Positions 9,024 through 17,015 of a DNA stretch of 30,572 nt are shown piece by piece; the stretch's first letter is position 1; each line of letters begins with the position of its first letter. This DNA comes from JBMOGA01 sp049318625. GTDB taxonomy: Bacteria > Pseudomonadota > Alphaproteobacteria > Rhizobiales > Hyphomicrobiaceae. Both the position numbers and the translations under genes were made by a program. The DNA lies in contig JBMOGA010000049.1 in the NCBI GenBank assembly GCA_049318625.1, positions 1 through 30,572 of the forward strand, written 5' to 3'. Below the pieces are notes generated by a model. That model did no database searches and was not told the origin of the DNA. It was given only the letters and a program-made list of their open reading frames with translations.

Positions 9024-10040
9024 ATGACCGCGCTGAAGCCCCTCCGGATCGGCATCCTGGGCGCCGCGAAGATCGCGCGTCAGTTCGTCGAAGGCGTCGC
9101 CCCCTCCCCCCTCGTCGAGGTGGTCGCGGTGGCCAGCCGCGAGAAGGCCAAGGCGGAAGCGTTCGCCGCCGACTTCGCCATCCCCCGCGCGATCGGCTCC
9201 TACGAAGCGATGCTCGCCGACCCCGACATCGACGCCGTCTACAATCCGCTGCCGAACAGCCTGCATGCGGAATGGTCGATCAAGGCCGCCGCCGCCGGCA
9301 AGCACGTGCTGTGCGAAAAGCCGCTCGCGGTGTCTGATGCCGAGGCCCGCGCCATGTTCGACGCCGCCCGCCGCCACGGCGTGCACTTGGTCGAGGCCTA
9401 TCCCTATCTCGCCCAGCCGCAGACCCTGAAGACGCGCGAGCTGCTGCGATCGGGCGCCATCGGCAAGCCCCAGCTGATCCGTGCGAGCTTCGGCGTGCCG
9501 TTCTCCGACCCGACCAACATCCGCCTGATGCCCGACCTCGCCGGCGGATCGCTGATGGACGCCGGCAGCTACTGCGTCAGCTTCGTGCGCGTCATGGCCG
9601 GCGAGCGGCCGAGCCGCGTCCAGGCCATGGCCCGCTGGGGCGACACCGGCGTCGACCGCGCCCTGCTCGCCGCGATCGAGTTCCCGTCCGGGCTCGTCGC
9701 CCAGGTCGCCTCCTCCTTCACCACCGCCTACCACCGCCAGGGCCAGATCGCCGGCGACAACGGCATCATCGACACGTGGTTCCTCAACCATCCCCCGCTC
9801 GGCGGTGCGCCGGTCGTGCAGCTCCGCCAGGGCGCGACGGTCGCCGCGCCGCTCGAGACGATCACGGTGGAGGGCGGCAACGGCTTCCGCTACGAGGCCG
9901 AAAGCTTCGCCCGCCTCGTCGGCGGCGATCCGGCCGGATGGAACGGCGCCACGGCCGAGGAATCGATCGACATCGCGGCGACGCTCGCGGCCCTGCTCGC
10001 CAGCGCCCGCAGCGGCATACCGGTCGCGCTGCCCGGCTGA
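9024..10040 (+). CDS. Gfo/Idh/MocA-family NAD(P)-dependent oxidoreductase
   Basis: A 338-residue protein. The N-terminal Rossmann fold has the dinucleotide motif GILGAAKIARQF at about 10-21, and the family's EKP motif is at residues 98-100 (LCEKPLAVS), where the lysine aids hydride transfer. The C-terminal half is the mixed alpha/beta oxidoreductase domain. Members act on sugars, inositols, dipyrrole rings and related alcohols; the substrate cannot be read here. The ATG at 9024 has GGAG 8 bases upstream, whereas an in-frame ATG at 9012 lacks a site, so the former is chosen. It stands alone between the che operon and the next transcription unit, with GC-rich CCCGG repeats in the 95-bp gap before it. 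Confidence 0.9.
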   Translation: MTALKPLRIGILGAAKIARQFVEGVAPSPLVEVVAVASREKAKAEAFAADFAIPRAIGSYEAMLADPDIDAVYNPLPNSLHAEWSIKAAAAGKHVLCEKPLAVSDAEARAMFDAARRHGVHLVEAYPYLAQPQTLKTRELLRSGAIGKPQLIRASFGVPFSDPTNIRLMPDLAGGSLMDAGSYCVSFVRVMAGERPSRVQAMARWGDTGVDRALLAAIEFPSGLVAQVASSFTTAYHRQGQIAGDNGIIDTWFLNHPPLGGAPVVQLRQGATVAAPLETITVEGGNGFRYEAESFARLVGGDPAGWNGATAEESIDIAATLAALLASARSGIPVALPG

Positions 10041-10157
10041 TCCGGGCGCAATCCCGAACACCGATCCGCGCCCGCTCACGGGCTTGTGAACGACACCGCC
10101 GGGCCTGCCCCCGCTATAACGGCCCGTGACACGGCACTGACCCCAGAGAGAGACCCG

Positions 10158-10988
10158 ATGCGGCACGCACTCGTCGCCCTCCTGCTCATGACGCTGCCGG
10201 CCGCGGCGGCAGACCCCCTGCCCATCTTCGACGCCCACGTGCACTACAGCCACGACGCCGTCGAGATGATCCCGCCCAAGGCCGCCGTCGAGATCCTGCG
10301 CAAGGCCGGCATCCGCAAGGTGATGGTGTCGAGTTCCGACGACGACGGCACCCAGCGGCTGCTGGCCGAGGCCCCCGACCTCGTCGTGCCGTCGCTCAGG
10401 CCCTACCGGCGGCGCAGCGACACCGCCGGCTGGACCAACGATCCGACCATCATCGACTATGTCGAGAAGCGGCTGAAGTCCTACACCTACCGCGCGATCG
10501 GCGAATTCCACGCCTACGGCGGCGACATCGACAAGCCGGTCGTGCAGCGCATGATCGCCCTGGCGCGCGAGTACAAGCTGCTGCTGCATGCCCACTCGGA
10601 CGCCGACGCCATCGAGCGCATCTTCAAGACCTACCCCGAGGCGATCGTGCTGTGGGCCCATGCCGGCTTCGACCGGCCCGAGCGCGTGCGCGAGATGCTG
10701 CGCCGCCACCCCAATCTGTGGTGCGACTTGGCGTTCCGGACCGATCAGGCCAGCGGCGGCACCGTGGCGCCGGAATGGCGCGAGGCGTTCCTCGAATTCC
10801 CCGACCGGTTCATGGTCGGCACCGACACGTTCACGCCGGAGCGCTGGTATTACGTCGGCGAGCACGCGACCTACAGCCGCCGTTGGCTGGCGAGCCTGCC
10901 GGGTGATCTGGCCGAGCGCATCGGGTATCGCAATGCCGAGGCGATGCTGGCCCGCCTCGCGCCCGCCGCCGCCGGGGCCGTCCGATGA
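10158..10988 (+). CDS. Exported amidohydrolase (amidohydrolase 2 / TIM-barrel family)
   Basis: A 276-residue protein. A signal peptide (MRHALVALLLMTLPAAAA) is followed directly by the first barrel strand with HxH metal ligands H27 and H29 (FDAHVHYS). Later ligand candidates are LLHAHSDAD, VLWAHAGF and GTDTFTPERW, in the order usual for the amidohydrolase superfamily. It should be a metal-dependent hydrolase or decarboxylase in the periplasm. The export signal is unusual, as most relatives are cytoplasmic. The ATG at 10158 has AGAGAGA upstream. Its stop overlaps the start of the next gene (ATGA), so it is coupled to the YtkA-like and cytochrome genes. The substrate is unknown. Confidence 0.88.
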   Translation: MRHALVALLLMTLPAAAADPLPIFDAHVHYSHDAVEMIPPKAAVEILRKAGIRKVMVSSSDDDGTQRLLAEAPDLVVPSLRPYRRRSDTAGWTNDPTIIDYVEKRLKSYTYRAIGEFHAYGGDIDKPVVQRMIALAREYKLLLHAHSDADAIERIFKTYPEAIVLWAHAGFDRPERVREMLRRHPNLWCDLAFRTDQASGGTVAPEWREAFLEFPDRFMVGTDTFTPERWYYVGEHATYSRRWLASLPGDLAERIGYRNAEAMLARLAPAAAGAVR

Positions 10989-11392
10989 ACCGTCTCGCCG
11001 GCCTCGCCGGCGCCCTCGCCCTTTGGCCGGTCGCCGCTGCGGCCAACTGCCTGCCGCCGGACGCCGGCCATGCCATGAAGCCGGCGGGCACCGCCCGGTT
11101 CGCCGCCGCGCTCCGCACCGACCCGTCGCCCGTCAAGGTCGGGACGCCGTTCGTCGTCGACCTCCGGGTCTGCGCCCTCGACGGCGCGCCGATCGAGCGG
11201 TTGGCCATCGACGCCACCATGCCCGCCCACCGTCACGGCATGAACTACACCCCGCGGATCACCGCCCAGGGCGACGGCCGCCACCAGGCGAGCGGATTTC
11301 TGTTCCACATGCCGGGCTGGTGGGAGATCACGCTGTCGGTTTACGCCGATGGCAGACCGTACCGCCTGACCCACGGTGTCGAGATCAAGTGA
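10985..11392 (+). CDS. YtkA-like exported protein
   Basis: A 135-residue protein with an N-terminal signal peptide (GLAGALALWPVAAAANC, cleavage near residue 20). A single beta-sandwich domain resembles YtkA/FixH-like domains: PVKVGTPFVVDLRVC, then DATMPAHRHGMNY and GFLFHMPGWWEITL. The His- and Met-containing MPAHRHGMNY strand could bind metal, but this is inference. Its start overlaps the amidohydrolase stop and its own stop overlaps the GTG start of the cytochrome gene (GTGA). All three products are predicted to be periplasmic. Two cysteines of the mature part (C21 and VCALD) may form a disulfide. No function is assigned beyond family resemblance. Confidence 0.8.
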   Translation: MNRLAGLAGALALWPVAAAANCLPPDAGHAMKPAGTARFAAALRTDPSPVKVGTPFVVDLRVCALDGAPIERLAIDATMPAHRHGMNYTPRITAQGDGRHQASGFLFHMPGWWEITLSVYADGRPYRLTHGVEIK

Positions 11393-12549
11393 CCGTGCGG
11401 GCCGCCATGTTCGCGATCCTGGCCGCCGTGACATGGGCGCTCGCCGGCGCCGTCGGCGCTGCGGCCGAAGACGACAAGCTCGTGCTGTCCGAAGCCGAGA
11501 TCGCGCAGATCATCGCGCATGGTCCCTGGCCGCAACCGGCATCGCGCGATCCGAGCAATCGCGTCTCCGGCAACCCCGCCGCCCAGGCCCTCGGCCGACA
11601 GCTGTTCTTCGATCCGCGACTGTCCCGCCCGGGCACGGTGTCGTGCGCGACCTGCCACAGGCCGGACAAGGGCTGGACCGATGGCCGGGCGCGCGCCAAG
11701 GGCATCGCCGAGGTCGACCGCAATACGCTCTCGCTGTTCGACGTCGCCGGCAACCGCTGGTTCGGCTGGGACGGCCGCACCGATAGTCTGTGGGCGCACA
11801 GCATCGGCCCGATTCTCGATCCCCGCGAGATGGGCGCCGATGCCGCCCACGTCGCCACCGTGCTTGCCACCGACCCGGCGCTCGCCACAGCCTATCGCGC
11901 CGTGTTCGGACTGCCGCCGGACGCGGGCGACCCCGAGATCACGCTGGTCAACACCGCCAAGGCACTGGCCGCCTTCCAGGAAAGCATCGTCTCGGGCCGC
12001 ACCGCGTTCGATGCGTTCCGCGACGCCCTCGCCGCCGGAGACCGGGCGGCGGCGGCCCGCTATCCGTTGGCCGCCCAGCGCGGCGCGGCGCTGTTCGTCG
12101 GCCGCGGCAAGTGCCACTTCTGTCATGTGGGCCCCGGCTTCACCAACGGCGAGTTCAGCGATGCGGGCGTGCCCTATTTCATCGCGCCGGGCCGCGTCGA
12201 CTCCGGCCGCCACGGCGGCATCGCGAAACTCCTGGCGAGCCCGCACAACCTCACCGGCCGCTTCAACGACGACCCCGCCCGCGCCGACGCCTGGGCCACC
12301 CGTCAGGTGGCCGAGCTGCACACCAACTTCGGCGCCTTCAAGGTGCCGAGCCTGCGCAATCTGACCCGCACCGCGCCCTACATGCACAACGGCTCGCGGG
12401 CGACGCTGCGCGACCTGGTGCGCCACTATGCCGAGCTCGACACCGAGCGGCTGCACACCGACGGCGAGAAGATCCTCGAACCGTTCGCCTTCACGGAAGC
12501 CGAGACGGCCGATCTGGTCGCCTTCCTGGAGTCGCTCTCCGAGCCGTGA
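11389..12549 (+). CDS. Di-haem cytochrome c peroxidase / MauG family protein
   Basis: A 386-residue exported protein with a signal peptide ending near AVGAAAE (residue 26). Two c-type haem sites are present: CATCH at residues 86-90 and CHFCH at 242-246. Other family marks are FFDPRLSRPGTVSC, RDLVRHYAEL and the late KVPSLRNLTRTAPYMHNGS. This order and length fit bacterial di-haem cytochrome c peroxidases and MauG-like enzymes, which use peroxide or high-valent iron on small molecules or proteins. The GTG at 11389 overlaps the upstream stop; an ATG at 11407 is an alternative giving a shorter signal peptide. It is the last gene of the three-gene exported set. No methylamine dehydrogenase genes are nearby, so a true MauG role is unlikely. 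Confidence 0.92.
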   Translation: MTVRAAMFAILAAVTWALAGAVGAAAEDDKLVLSEAEIAQIIAHGPWPQPASRDPSNRVSGNPAAQALGRQLFFDPRLSRPGTVSCATCHRPDKGWTDGRARAKGIAEVDRNTLSLFDVAGNRWFGWDGRTDSLWAHSIGPILDPREMGADAAHVATVLATDPALATAYRAVFGLPPDAGDPEITLVNTAKALAAFQESIVSGRTAFDAFRDALAAGDRAAAARYPLAAQRGAALFVGRGKCHFCHVGPGFTNGEFSDAGVPYFIAPGRVDSGRHGGIAKLLASPHNLTGRFNDDPARADAWATRQVAELHTNFGAFKVPSLRNLTRTAPYMHNGSRATLRDLVRHYAELDTERLHTDGEKILEPFAFTEAETADLVAFLESLSEP

Positions 12550-12715
12550 CACGACGGCCGCGGGGCCGAAACGGAGTAACCTGCCGCGCGACACCGCCCG
12601 GCCACAGATGGGATCGGGCGTCCGCGATCGCCTCCCGCCGCAGACCGCGGCTCTGCAGCGCGATGGCCCTGTCCGTTCTCGGCCAGGTTGCGCACGCCGT
12701 GAGGCCTCCCGAACC

Positions 12716-12743
12716 TCGACAGCTGACAACAACGCGATATGAT
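12716..12743 (+). promoter_or_regulatory. Candidate sigma-70 promoter for the 12819 gene
   Basis: TCGACA (12716-12721) and TATGAT (12738-12743) are separated by 16 bp and match the -35 and -10 consensus at five of six positions each. The expected start is about 65-70 bp before the coding start. The rest of the 12550-12818 gap holds GC-rich sequence in which I see no gene. Confidence 0.5.
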
Positions 12744-12747
12744 CGGC

Positions 12748-12769
12748 GCTTACGGTATTCATTGTAAGC
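12748..12769. promoter_or_regulatory. Inverted repeat at the expected transcription start (operator candidate)
   Basis: GCTTAC (12748-12753) and GTAAGC (12764-12769) form a perfect 6-bp inverted repeat with a 10-bp AT-rich spacer. It lies just after the candidate -10 box, where a repressor would block initiation. The regulator is not in the window. Confidence 0.4.
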
Positions 12770-12818
12770 TATTCCGACGTTTCCAACAGCCGCCCCGCGT
12801 AGCAAAGGCACCGTTTCC

Positions 12819-13265
12819 ATGGATCACACGTCGGCCGAGGTGCAGGAAAGTTTCCTGGAGGCGCATCGGACCTGGGGCACCGGTCAATTCGAAGCCTTCA
12901 TGAATTTCATGGATGAGAACGTGCTCTACATCGTCAATATCGATGGCCAGCAGGTTCCCTACGCCATGAGCGCCCTCGGACGGGAAGACGTCCGTTTCAG
13001 ATTCTTGCTGCTCCTGCAGACGTTCGACATCGAGAAATTCGAGGTCCTAGCCCTGTTCCCCGAGCCGCAGCACATCACCAGCCTTGTGCACGGCATCTAT
13101 CGGCACAAGGCGACAGGCGAGATCCTGGATGTGAAGGTCCGGTTTCGGGGCTGGGCCACGAACCGCGGCACCTTTGAGCGGTTGGAGGAAATCCACGACG
13201 CGCGCTACGTCGAGGCGTTCGAGCGGTTTGCCTTTTTCCTGCAGAACACAGCCAGCACGACCTAG
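12819..13265 (+). CDS. SnoaL-like / NTF2-fold protein
   Basis: A 148-residue cytoplasmic protein. The pattern of an N-terminal helix (VQESFLEAHRTWGTGQFEAF), a short MDENVLYIVNIDG strand pair and a C-terminal curved sheet with HGIYRHKATGEILDVKVRF fits the SnoaL-like/ketosteroid isomerase-like NTF2 fold. That fold serves as enzyme, binding module or stress protein. No catalytic residues can be named with confidence. It stands alone: upstream is its own candidate promoter and operator, downstream the aminotransferase converges from the minus strand 65 bp away. It is less GC-rich than its flanks. Confidence 0.7.
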   Translation: MDHTSAEVQESFLEAHRTWGTGQFEAFMNFMDENVLYIVNIDGQQVPYAMSALGREDVRFRFLLLLQTFDIEKFEVLALFPEPQHITSLVHGIYRHKATGEILDVKVRFRGWATNRGTFERLEEIHDARYVEAFERFAFFLQNTASTT

Positions 13266-13330
13266 AAGTCGGCTATCAACCCCAAGGCTCGCAGAAGTCG
13301 ACCACGAAGCGCCGGACGGTCGGCCCTCTG

Positions 13331-14725
13331 TCACGGTGCGATGTCGCCGTCCTGCTTCATCCAGCGCACCGCCGTGCGGAAAGCCTCCAGCGTTCGGGCG
13401 ATCTCCTCGGGGCCGTGCAGCGCCGACACGAGACCGCCCGGCGCCCCCATGATGTCGACGCCGTTGGCGATCAGCGCGATGCGCAGGCGATAGGCCTGCT
13501 CGACGTTGCGCGTCCCCTTGAGGCCCTTGAAGCCGAGCGCGCCGGCGTCGAACGTCGCGGGGTCCAGCGGCAGCCGCGCCGGGTTTTGGTGAATGAGGAA
13601 CGTCGAGGCGTCGCCGTAGACACCCCACGCGACGTCCTCCTCGACCAGTATGCGGCGCATCCCGTCGCGCAGCGCGGCGGCGGACTGTTCGGCCCGCGCG
13701 CACACATCCTCCCGCTCGACGATGCCGAGCGTCGTCACCGCCGCCGCCGCGCAGACCGGGTTGGCGTTGAACGTGCCCTGGTGGCCGACCTTCTCGCGCT
13801 TAGCCTGTTTCATGGCGCCCGCATCGAGCTGGTCCAGGATGGCCGCGCGCCCGGCCACCGCGCCCCCCGGCATGCCGCCGGCCACGATCTTGGCCAGCAC
13901 GCACAGGTCCGGCGTGATGGCGAAGCGCTGCTGCGCCCCGCCCCTGGCCCACCGGAAGCCGGTGATCACCTCGTCGAAAATGAGCGTCACGCCGTGGCGC
14001 GTGGTGATCTCGCGCAGTGCGGCGAGGAAGCCCGGCGGCAGCGGCACCTGCCCCCAGCTCGCGCCCGACGGCTCGATCAAAACAGCCGCCACGTCGTCAC
14101 GGTCGGCCAGGATCGCCTCGACCCGCGCCGGATCGTCCGCCGGCAGCAGAATGCTCTGCTCGACCAGCGCCGGCGACAGGCCAACCGGCACGCCGCCGTC
14201 GAAATGCGACATCGCGCCGGCCGCCACCGCGTCGTGCCAGCCATGGAAGTGGCCGACGAACCGGATCACCTTCGGCTTGCCGGCATGCGCCCGCGCGAGC
14301 CGCAGCGCCAGGTGCGAGGCCTCCGTGCCGGACGCCGTGAACCGCACCCGCTCGGCACACGGAACGAGCCGGTTGACGAGTTCGGCCCACGCGACCTCCA
14401 GCTCGTGCGCCGACCCGAAGTGGGTGCCGATGGCCGACTGCCGCTGGATCGCCTCGACCACCGCCGGATGCCCGTGGCCGAGCAGCAGCGCACCGTGGCC
14501 GCCGAAGTAGTCGACATAGGCGTTGCCGTCGACATCCCACTTGCGCGGCCCCTCGGCGCGGGCCGCATAGATTGGATAGGGCAGCAGCGTGCGGCTGTCG
14601 TGCGTGAGCCCGGCCGGGATCACCTTGCGCGCCCGCTCGTACAGCGCCGCGGAGCGCCGGGTGCGGGACCGGAATTCGGCCTCGACCTTGGAGTTGGTGC
14701 CGGCCTTCACTGCGGGGTTTGCCAT
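13331..14725 (-). CDS. Class III aminotransferase, glutamate-1-semialdehyde aminomutase-like
   Basis: A 464-residue PLP enzyme. It has GTEAS at 133-137 (phosphate-binding), HGWHD at 161-165, DEV at 251-253 (pyridine-nitrogen aspartate) and the Schiff-base lysine K279 in LAKIVAGGMPGG. These fit the HemL-like branch of class III aminotransferases. The active-site loop differs from the KIIGGGLPVGA type of true HemL and the context is catabolic, so an amino-acid or amino-ketone aminotransferase is more likely than tetrapyrrole synthesis. The start has AGAGG upstream and lies 26 bp after the dehydrogenase stop, so both are one operon. It could move an amino group to or from a 2-oxo acid made by that dehydrogenase. 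Confidence 0.88.
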   Translation of the reverse strand: MANPAVKAGTNSKVEAEFRSRTRRSAALYERARKVIPAGLTHDSRTLLPYPIYAARAEGPRKWDVDGNAYVDYFGGHGALLLGHGHPAVVEAIQRQSAIGTHFGSAHELEVAWAELVNRLVPCAERVRFTASGTEASHLALRLARAHAGKPKVIRFVGHFHGWHDAVAAGAMSHFDGGVPVGLSPALVEQSILLPADDPARVEAILADRDDVAAVLIEPSGASWGQVPLPPGFLAALREITTRHGVTLIFDEVITGFRWARGGAQQRFAITPDLCVLAKIVAGGMPGGAVAGRAAILDQLDAGAMKQAKREKVGHQGTFNANPVCAAAAVTTLGIVEREDVCARAEQSAAALRDGMRRILVEEDVAWGVYGDASTFLIHQNPARLPLDPATFDAGALGFKGLKGTRNVEQAYRLRIALIANGVDIMGAPGGLVSALHGPEEIARTLEAFRTAVRWMKQDGDIAP

Positions 14726-14751
14726 GGCTTTTTCCTCTTGGACGACTGAGC

Positions 14752-15720
14752 CTAGACTATGGTTTGCGGATTGGCCACGAGTGCCGGATCGGGCCGGCCG
14801 TCCAGCGCCGCCATCACCGCCCGCGCACAGACGACGCTCATGCGGTCGTAGGTGCTGGTCACGTGCGAGGCGGTATGCGGCGTGAGCACCACGTCGTCAC
14901 GGACGAGCAGCGGATTGTCGGCTGACGGAGGCTCGGCGGCCAGCACGTCGAGCCCCGCTCCGGCAAGCTGCCCCGCCTCGAGCGCGCGCGCCAGCGCCGC
15001 CTCGTCGACGACGCCGCCGCGCGCGACGTTGACCAGCAGCGCCGTCGGCTTCATGCGGGCGAGCGCCGCCGCCCCGATCAGGCCCCGCGTCGCGGCCGTC
15101 AGCGCGCAGGCCAGGATGACGGCATCGGCATCGGCGAGCGCCGAGTCGAGCGACGGCGCCACCGCGATCCCGAGCGCCGCCCCGGCCGCCTCGGTGAACG
15201 CCGGGTCGACCCCGACCACCCGCATGCCGAAGGCGGCGGCGCGGCGCGCGATCTCGCGGCCGATCCGCCCGAGGCCGACCACCACACAGGTCTTGCCGGC
15301 GAGTTCCACGGCGCCGAACCCGCGCGGCCAGCCGCCGGCCTTGATCGCCCGGTCGCGCGCCGGCCCGCGCTTGGCCAGCGCCAGCAAAAGATAGAGCGCG
15401 TGCTCGGCGACGGCCCCGGCATTGGCGCTGCCCGTCGTCAGCAGGGGTATGCCGCGCGCCGTCAGCGCCGCCGTGTCGAAATTGTCCGTACCCGCCCCCA
15501 TGCGCGCCGCCACCCTGAGCCGCGGCGCCGCTGCGATCATCGGCGCGGTCAGCACCGGCCGCTCGGCCACCAGGATGACGCCGTCCGCATCGGCGAGAGC
15601 CTCGGCCAGAGCCTCCCCGCTCGGCCGCGCCAGCACCCGCAACGCGAGATCCGGCCGGCCCTGCAGCAGGTCCATGCCCGGTCGCGGCATCGGTTCCGAC
15701 AGCACGAGCGTGACGACCAT
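14752..15720 (-). CDS. D-2-hydroxyacid dehydrogenase (NAD-dependent)
   Basis: A 322-residue member of the D-isomer-specific 2-hydroxyacid dehydrogenases. The Rossmann motif GLGRIG is at 149-154, and the catalytic triad is seen as R234 (NVARGGVVDE), E263 (AAEPPSADNP) and H282 (LTPHTASH). MGAGTDNFD near 74-82 is the usual substrate-loop motif. It interconverts a D-2-hydroxyacid and the 2-oxo acid; phosphoglycerate, glycerate or hydroxypyruvate are possible substrates. The ATG at 15720 has GGGGGAG seven bases upstream. It is divergent from the TRAP genes across 159 bp and probably shares their regulator. No C-terminal ACT domain is present, which argues against SerA of the long type. Confidence 0.9.
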   Translation of the reverse strand: MVVTLVLSEPMPRPGMDLLQGRPDLALRVLARPSGEALAEALADADGVILVAERPVLTAPMIAAAPRLRVAARMGAGTDNFDTAALTARGIPLLTTGSANAGAVAEHALYLLLALAKRGPARDRAIKAGGWPRGFGAVELAGKTCVVVGLGRIGREIARRAAAFGMRVVGVDPAFTEAAGAALGIAVAPSLDSALADADAVILACALTAATRGLIGAAALARMKPTALLVNVARGGVVDEAALARALEAGQLAGAGLDVLAAEPPSADNPLLVRDDVVLTPHTASHVTSTYDRMSVVCARAVMAALDGRPDPALVANPQTIV

Positions 15721-15738
15721 CGGTCTCCCCCAGCAGTC

Positions 15739-15786
15739 CGGCTGCCCATTTTCCGGCATCCCAGCTGCTGCTTTCCTGGGCAGCCG
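15739..15786. promoter_or_regulatory. Inverted repeat in the divergent dehydrogenase/TRAP promoter region
   Basis: CGGCTGCCCA (15739-15748) and TGGGCAGCCG (15777-15786) are exact 10-bp inverted arms with 28 bp between. The site is in the 159-bp divergent gap, 19 bp from the dehydrogenase start. It may be an operator for a regulator controlling both directions, or a hairpin in the dehydrogenase leader. Confidence 0.45.
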
Positions 15787-15879
15787 CGGCATTGCCAATC
15801 GCTTCGGAAGGGTGCCACACTCCCCGCGGGTTTTCGATGGTGCAGTCATAAGAGCTTGGCTGCCGAGCAAGGGGAGAGA

Positions 15880-16935
15880 ATGGCGATGTTCAGGCGTGCA
15901 TTGACGGTGGCGGCGATGGCCGCCGCATTGGCGTGTCCGGCCGCGGCGCAGGATCTGCCCAAGAGCCAGTTCAAGGTGATCGGCCTCAACAGCCCGACGC
16001 CGGTCTCGATCTACGACGAACTGCCGTTCTGGAAGAAGACGATCACCGAGGCGTCGAAGGGCGCCATTACCGCCGACGTGACCCCACTCGACCAGATGGG
16101 CATCGACGACAAGACGATGCTCCGCCTGTTGAAGCTCGGCGTCATGGATTTCGCCGGCATGGACATCTCCAAGATGGCCGGCGACGACCCGCGCTTCGAG
16201 GGCTGCGATCTGGCCGGCCTCACGCTCGATCCCGACAAGGCCCGCGCCGCCTGCAGCGCCTATCGTGGCGTGATCGACCGGCAGATGCAGAAGAACTGGA
16301 ACGCCAAGCTGCTCGCCATCGGCGGCAACACGCCCCAGGTCTTCTGGTGCCGTGACGTGATCAGCGGCCTCGATGGCTTCAAGGCCAAGAAGGTGCGCGT
16401 GTTCAACAACACCATGCGCGACTTCCTCGGCGGCGTCGGCGCCACCGCCATCAGCATGGCGTTCGGCGAGGTCGTGCCGGCGCTCAACGCCGGCGTGGTC
16501 GACTGCGCCGTCACCGGCAGCCTGTCGGGCAACACCGCCGGCTGGCCCGAAGTGACGAAATCCGTATACCCCATGTCGCTCGGCTGGAGCATCAACGTGC
16601 TGGCCGTCAATCTCAGCACGTGGAACCGCCTCGACGCCAAGACCAAGGCGTTCATCGAGGAGCAGATGAAGGCCTACGAAGAGAAGATGTGGGCCACCAT
16701 CAAGACCACGACAGGCGAGGCCGACAACTGCAACACCGGCAAGCAGCCCTGCACCATGGGCAAGCTCGCCAACACGACGATCGTCGCCGTCAAGCCGCAG
16801 GAGGCCGAGATGCACAAGAAGCTGCTCGAGACCGCCGTGCTCGCCGGCTGGGCCAAGCGCTGCGGCGCCGAATGCGCCAAGGAGTGGAACGAGACGGTCG
16901 GCAAGGCGCTCGGCCTGACCGCCCCGACGCCATAG
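15880..16935 (+). CDS. TRAP transporter substrate-binding protein (DctP family)
   Basis: A 351-residue periplasmic binding protein. The signal peptide MFRRALTVAAMAAALACPAAAQ is followed by a DctP fold, with FAGMDISKMAG, the hinge-region VRVFNNTMRDFLGGVGATA and FGEVVPALNAGVVDCAVTG motifs. It captures the substrate for the DctQ/DctM permease. The mature part has eight cysteines (for example EGCDL, FWCRD, VDCAV, DNCNTGKQPC, RCGAEC), many for this family. GGGGAG sits 3 bases before the ATG at 15880 but 9 before the ATG at 15886, so the latter may be the real start. The ligand is unknown; organic acids are usual. Confidence 0.9.
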   Translation: MAMFRRALTVAAMAAALACPAAAQDLPKSQFKVIGLNSPTPVSIYDELPFWKKTITEASKGAITADVTPLDQMGIDDKTMLRLLKLGVMDFAGMDISKMAGDDPRFEGCDLAGLTLDPDKARAACSAYRGVIDRQMQKNWNAKLLAIGGNTPQVFWCRDVISGLDGFKAKKVRVFNNTMRDFLGGVGATAISMAFGEVVPALNAGVVDCAVTGSLSGNTAGWPEVTKSVYPMSLGWSINVLAVNLSTWNRLDAKTKAFIEEQMKAYEEKMWATIKTTTGEADNCNTGKQPCTMGKLANTTIVAVKPQEAEMHKKLLETAVLAGWAKRCGAECAKEWNETVGKALGLTAPTP

Positions 16936-16942
16936 GTCCTCG

Positions 16943-16968
16943 GGCGCAGCGCCGGGGGGCGCTGCGCC
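16943..16968 (+). other. Strong hairpin between the dctP and dctQ genes
   Basis: GGCGCAGCGCC and GGCGCTGCGCC form a perfect 11-bp stem around a GGGG loop, starting 7 bp after the dctP stop. A second, weaker stem (CTCCC/GGGAG) lies at about 16973-16985. There is no T-run. Such structures after binding-protein genes commonly stabilise the upstream mRNA so that the binding protein is made in excess; that role is inferred here. Confidence 0.6.
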
Positions 16969-17015
16969 ACGGCTCCCGTCGGGAGGCCGCTGCTGTGGTA
17001 GGGGGAACGGGACAA

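Noticed and set aside
11389..12549. Calling the cytochrome gene mauG
   Set aside because: It is of the same family, but no methylamine dehydrogenase genes are near.
13331..14725. Calling the aminotransferase HemL
   Set aside because: The active-site loop around K279 differs from HemL and the gene is coupled to a dehydrogenase by a TRAP operon.
15880..15960. Lipoprotein signal in the TRAP binding protein (ALAC)
   Set aside because: The residue three before the cysteine is Ala, not Leu/Val/Ile, and a normal AAA-Q cleavage site follows. A soluble periplasmic protein is more likely.
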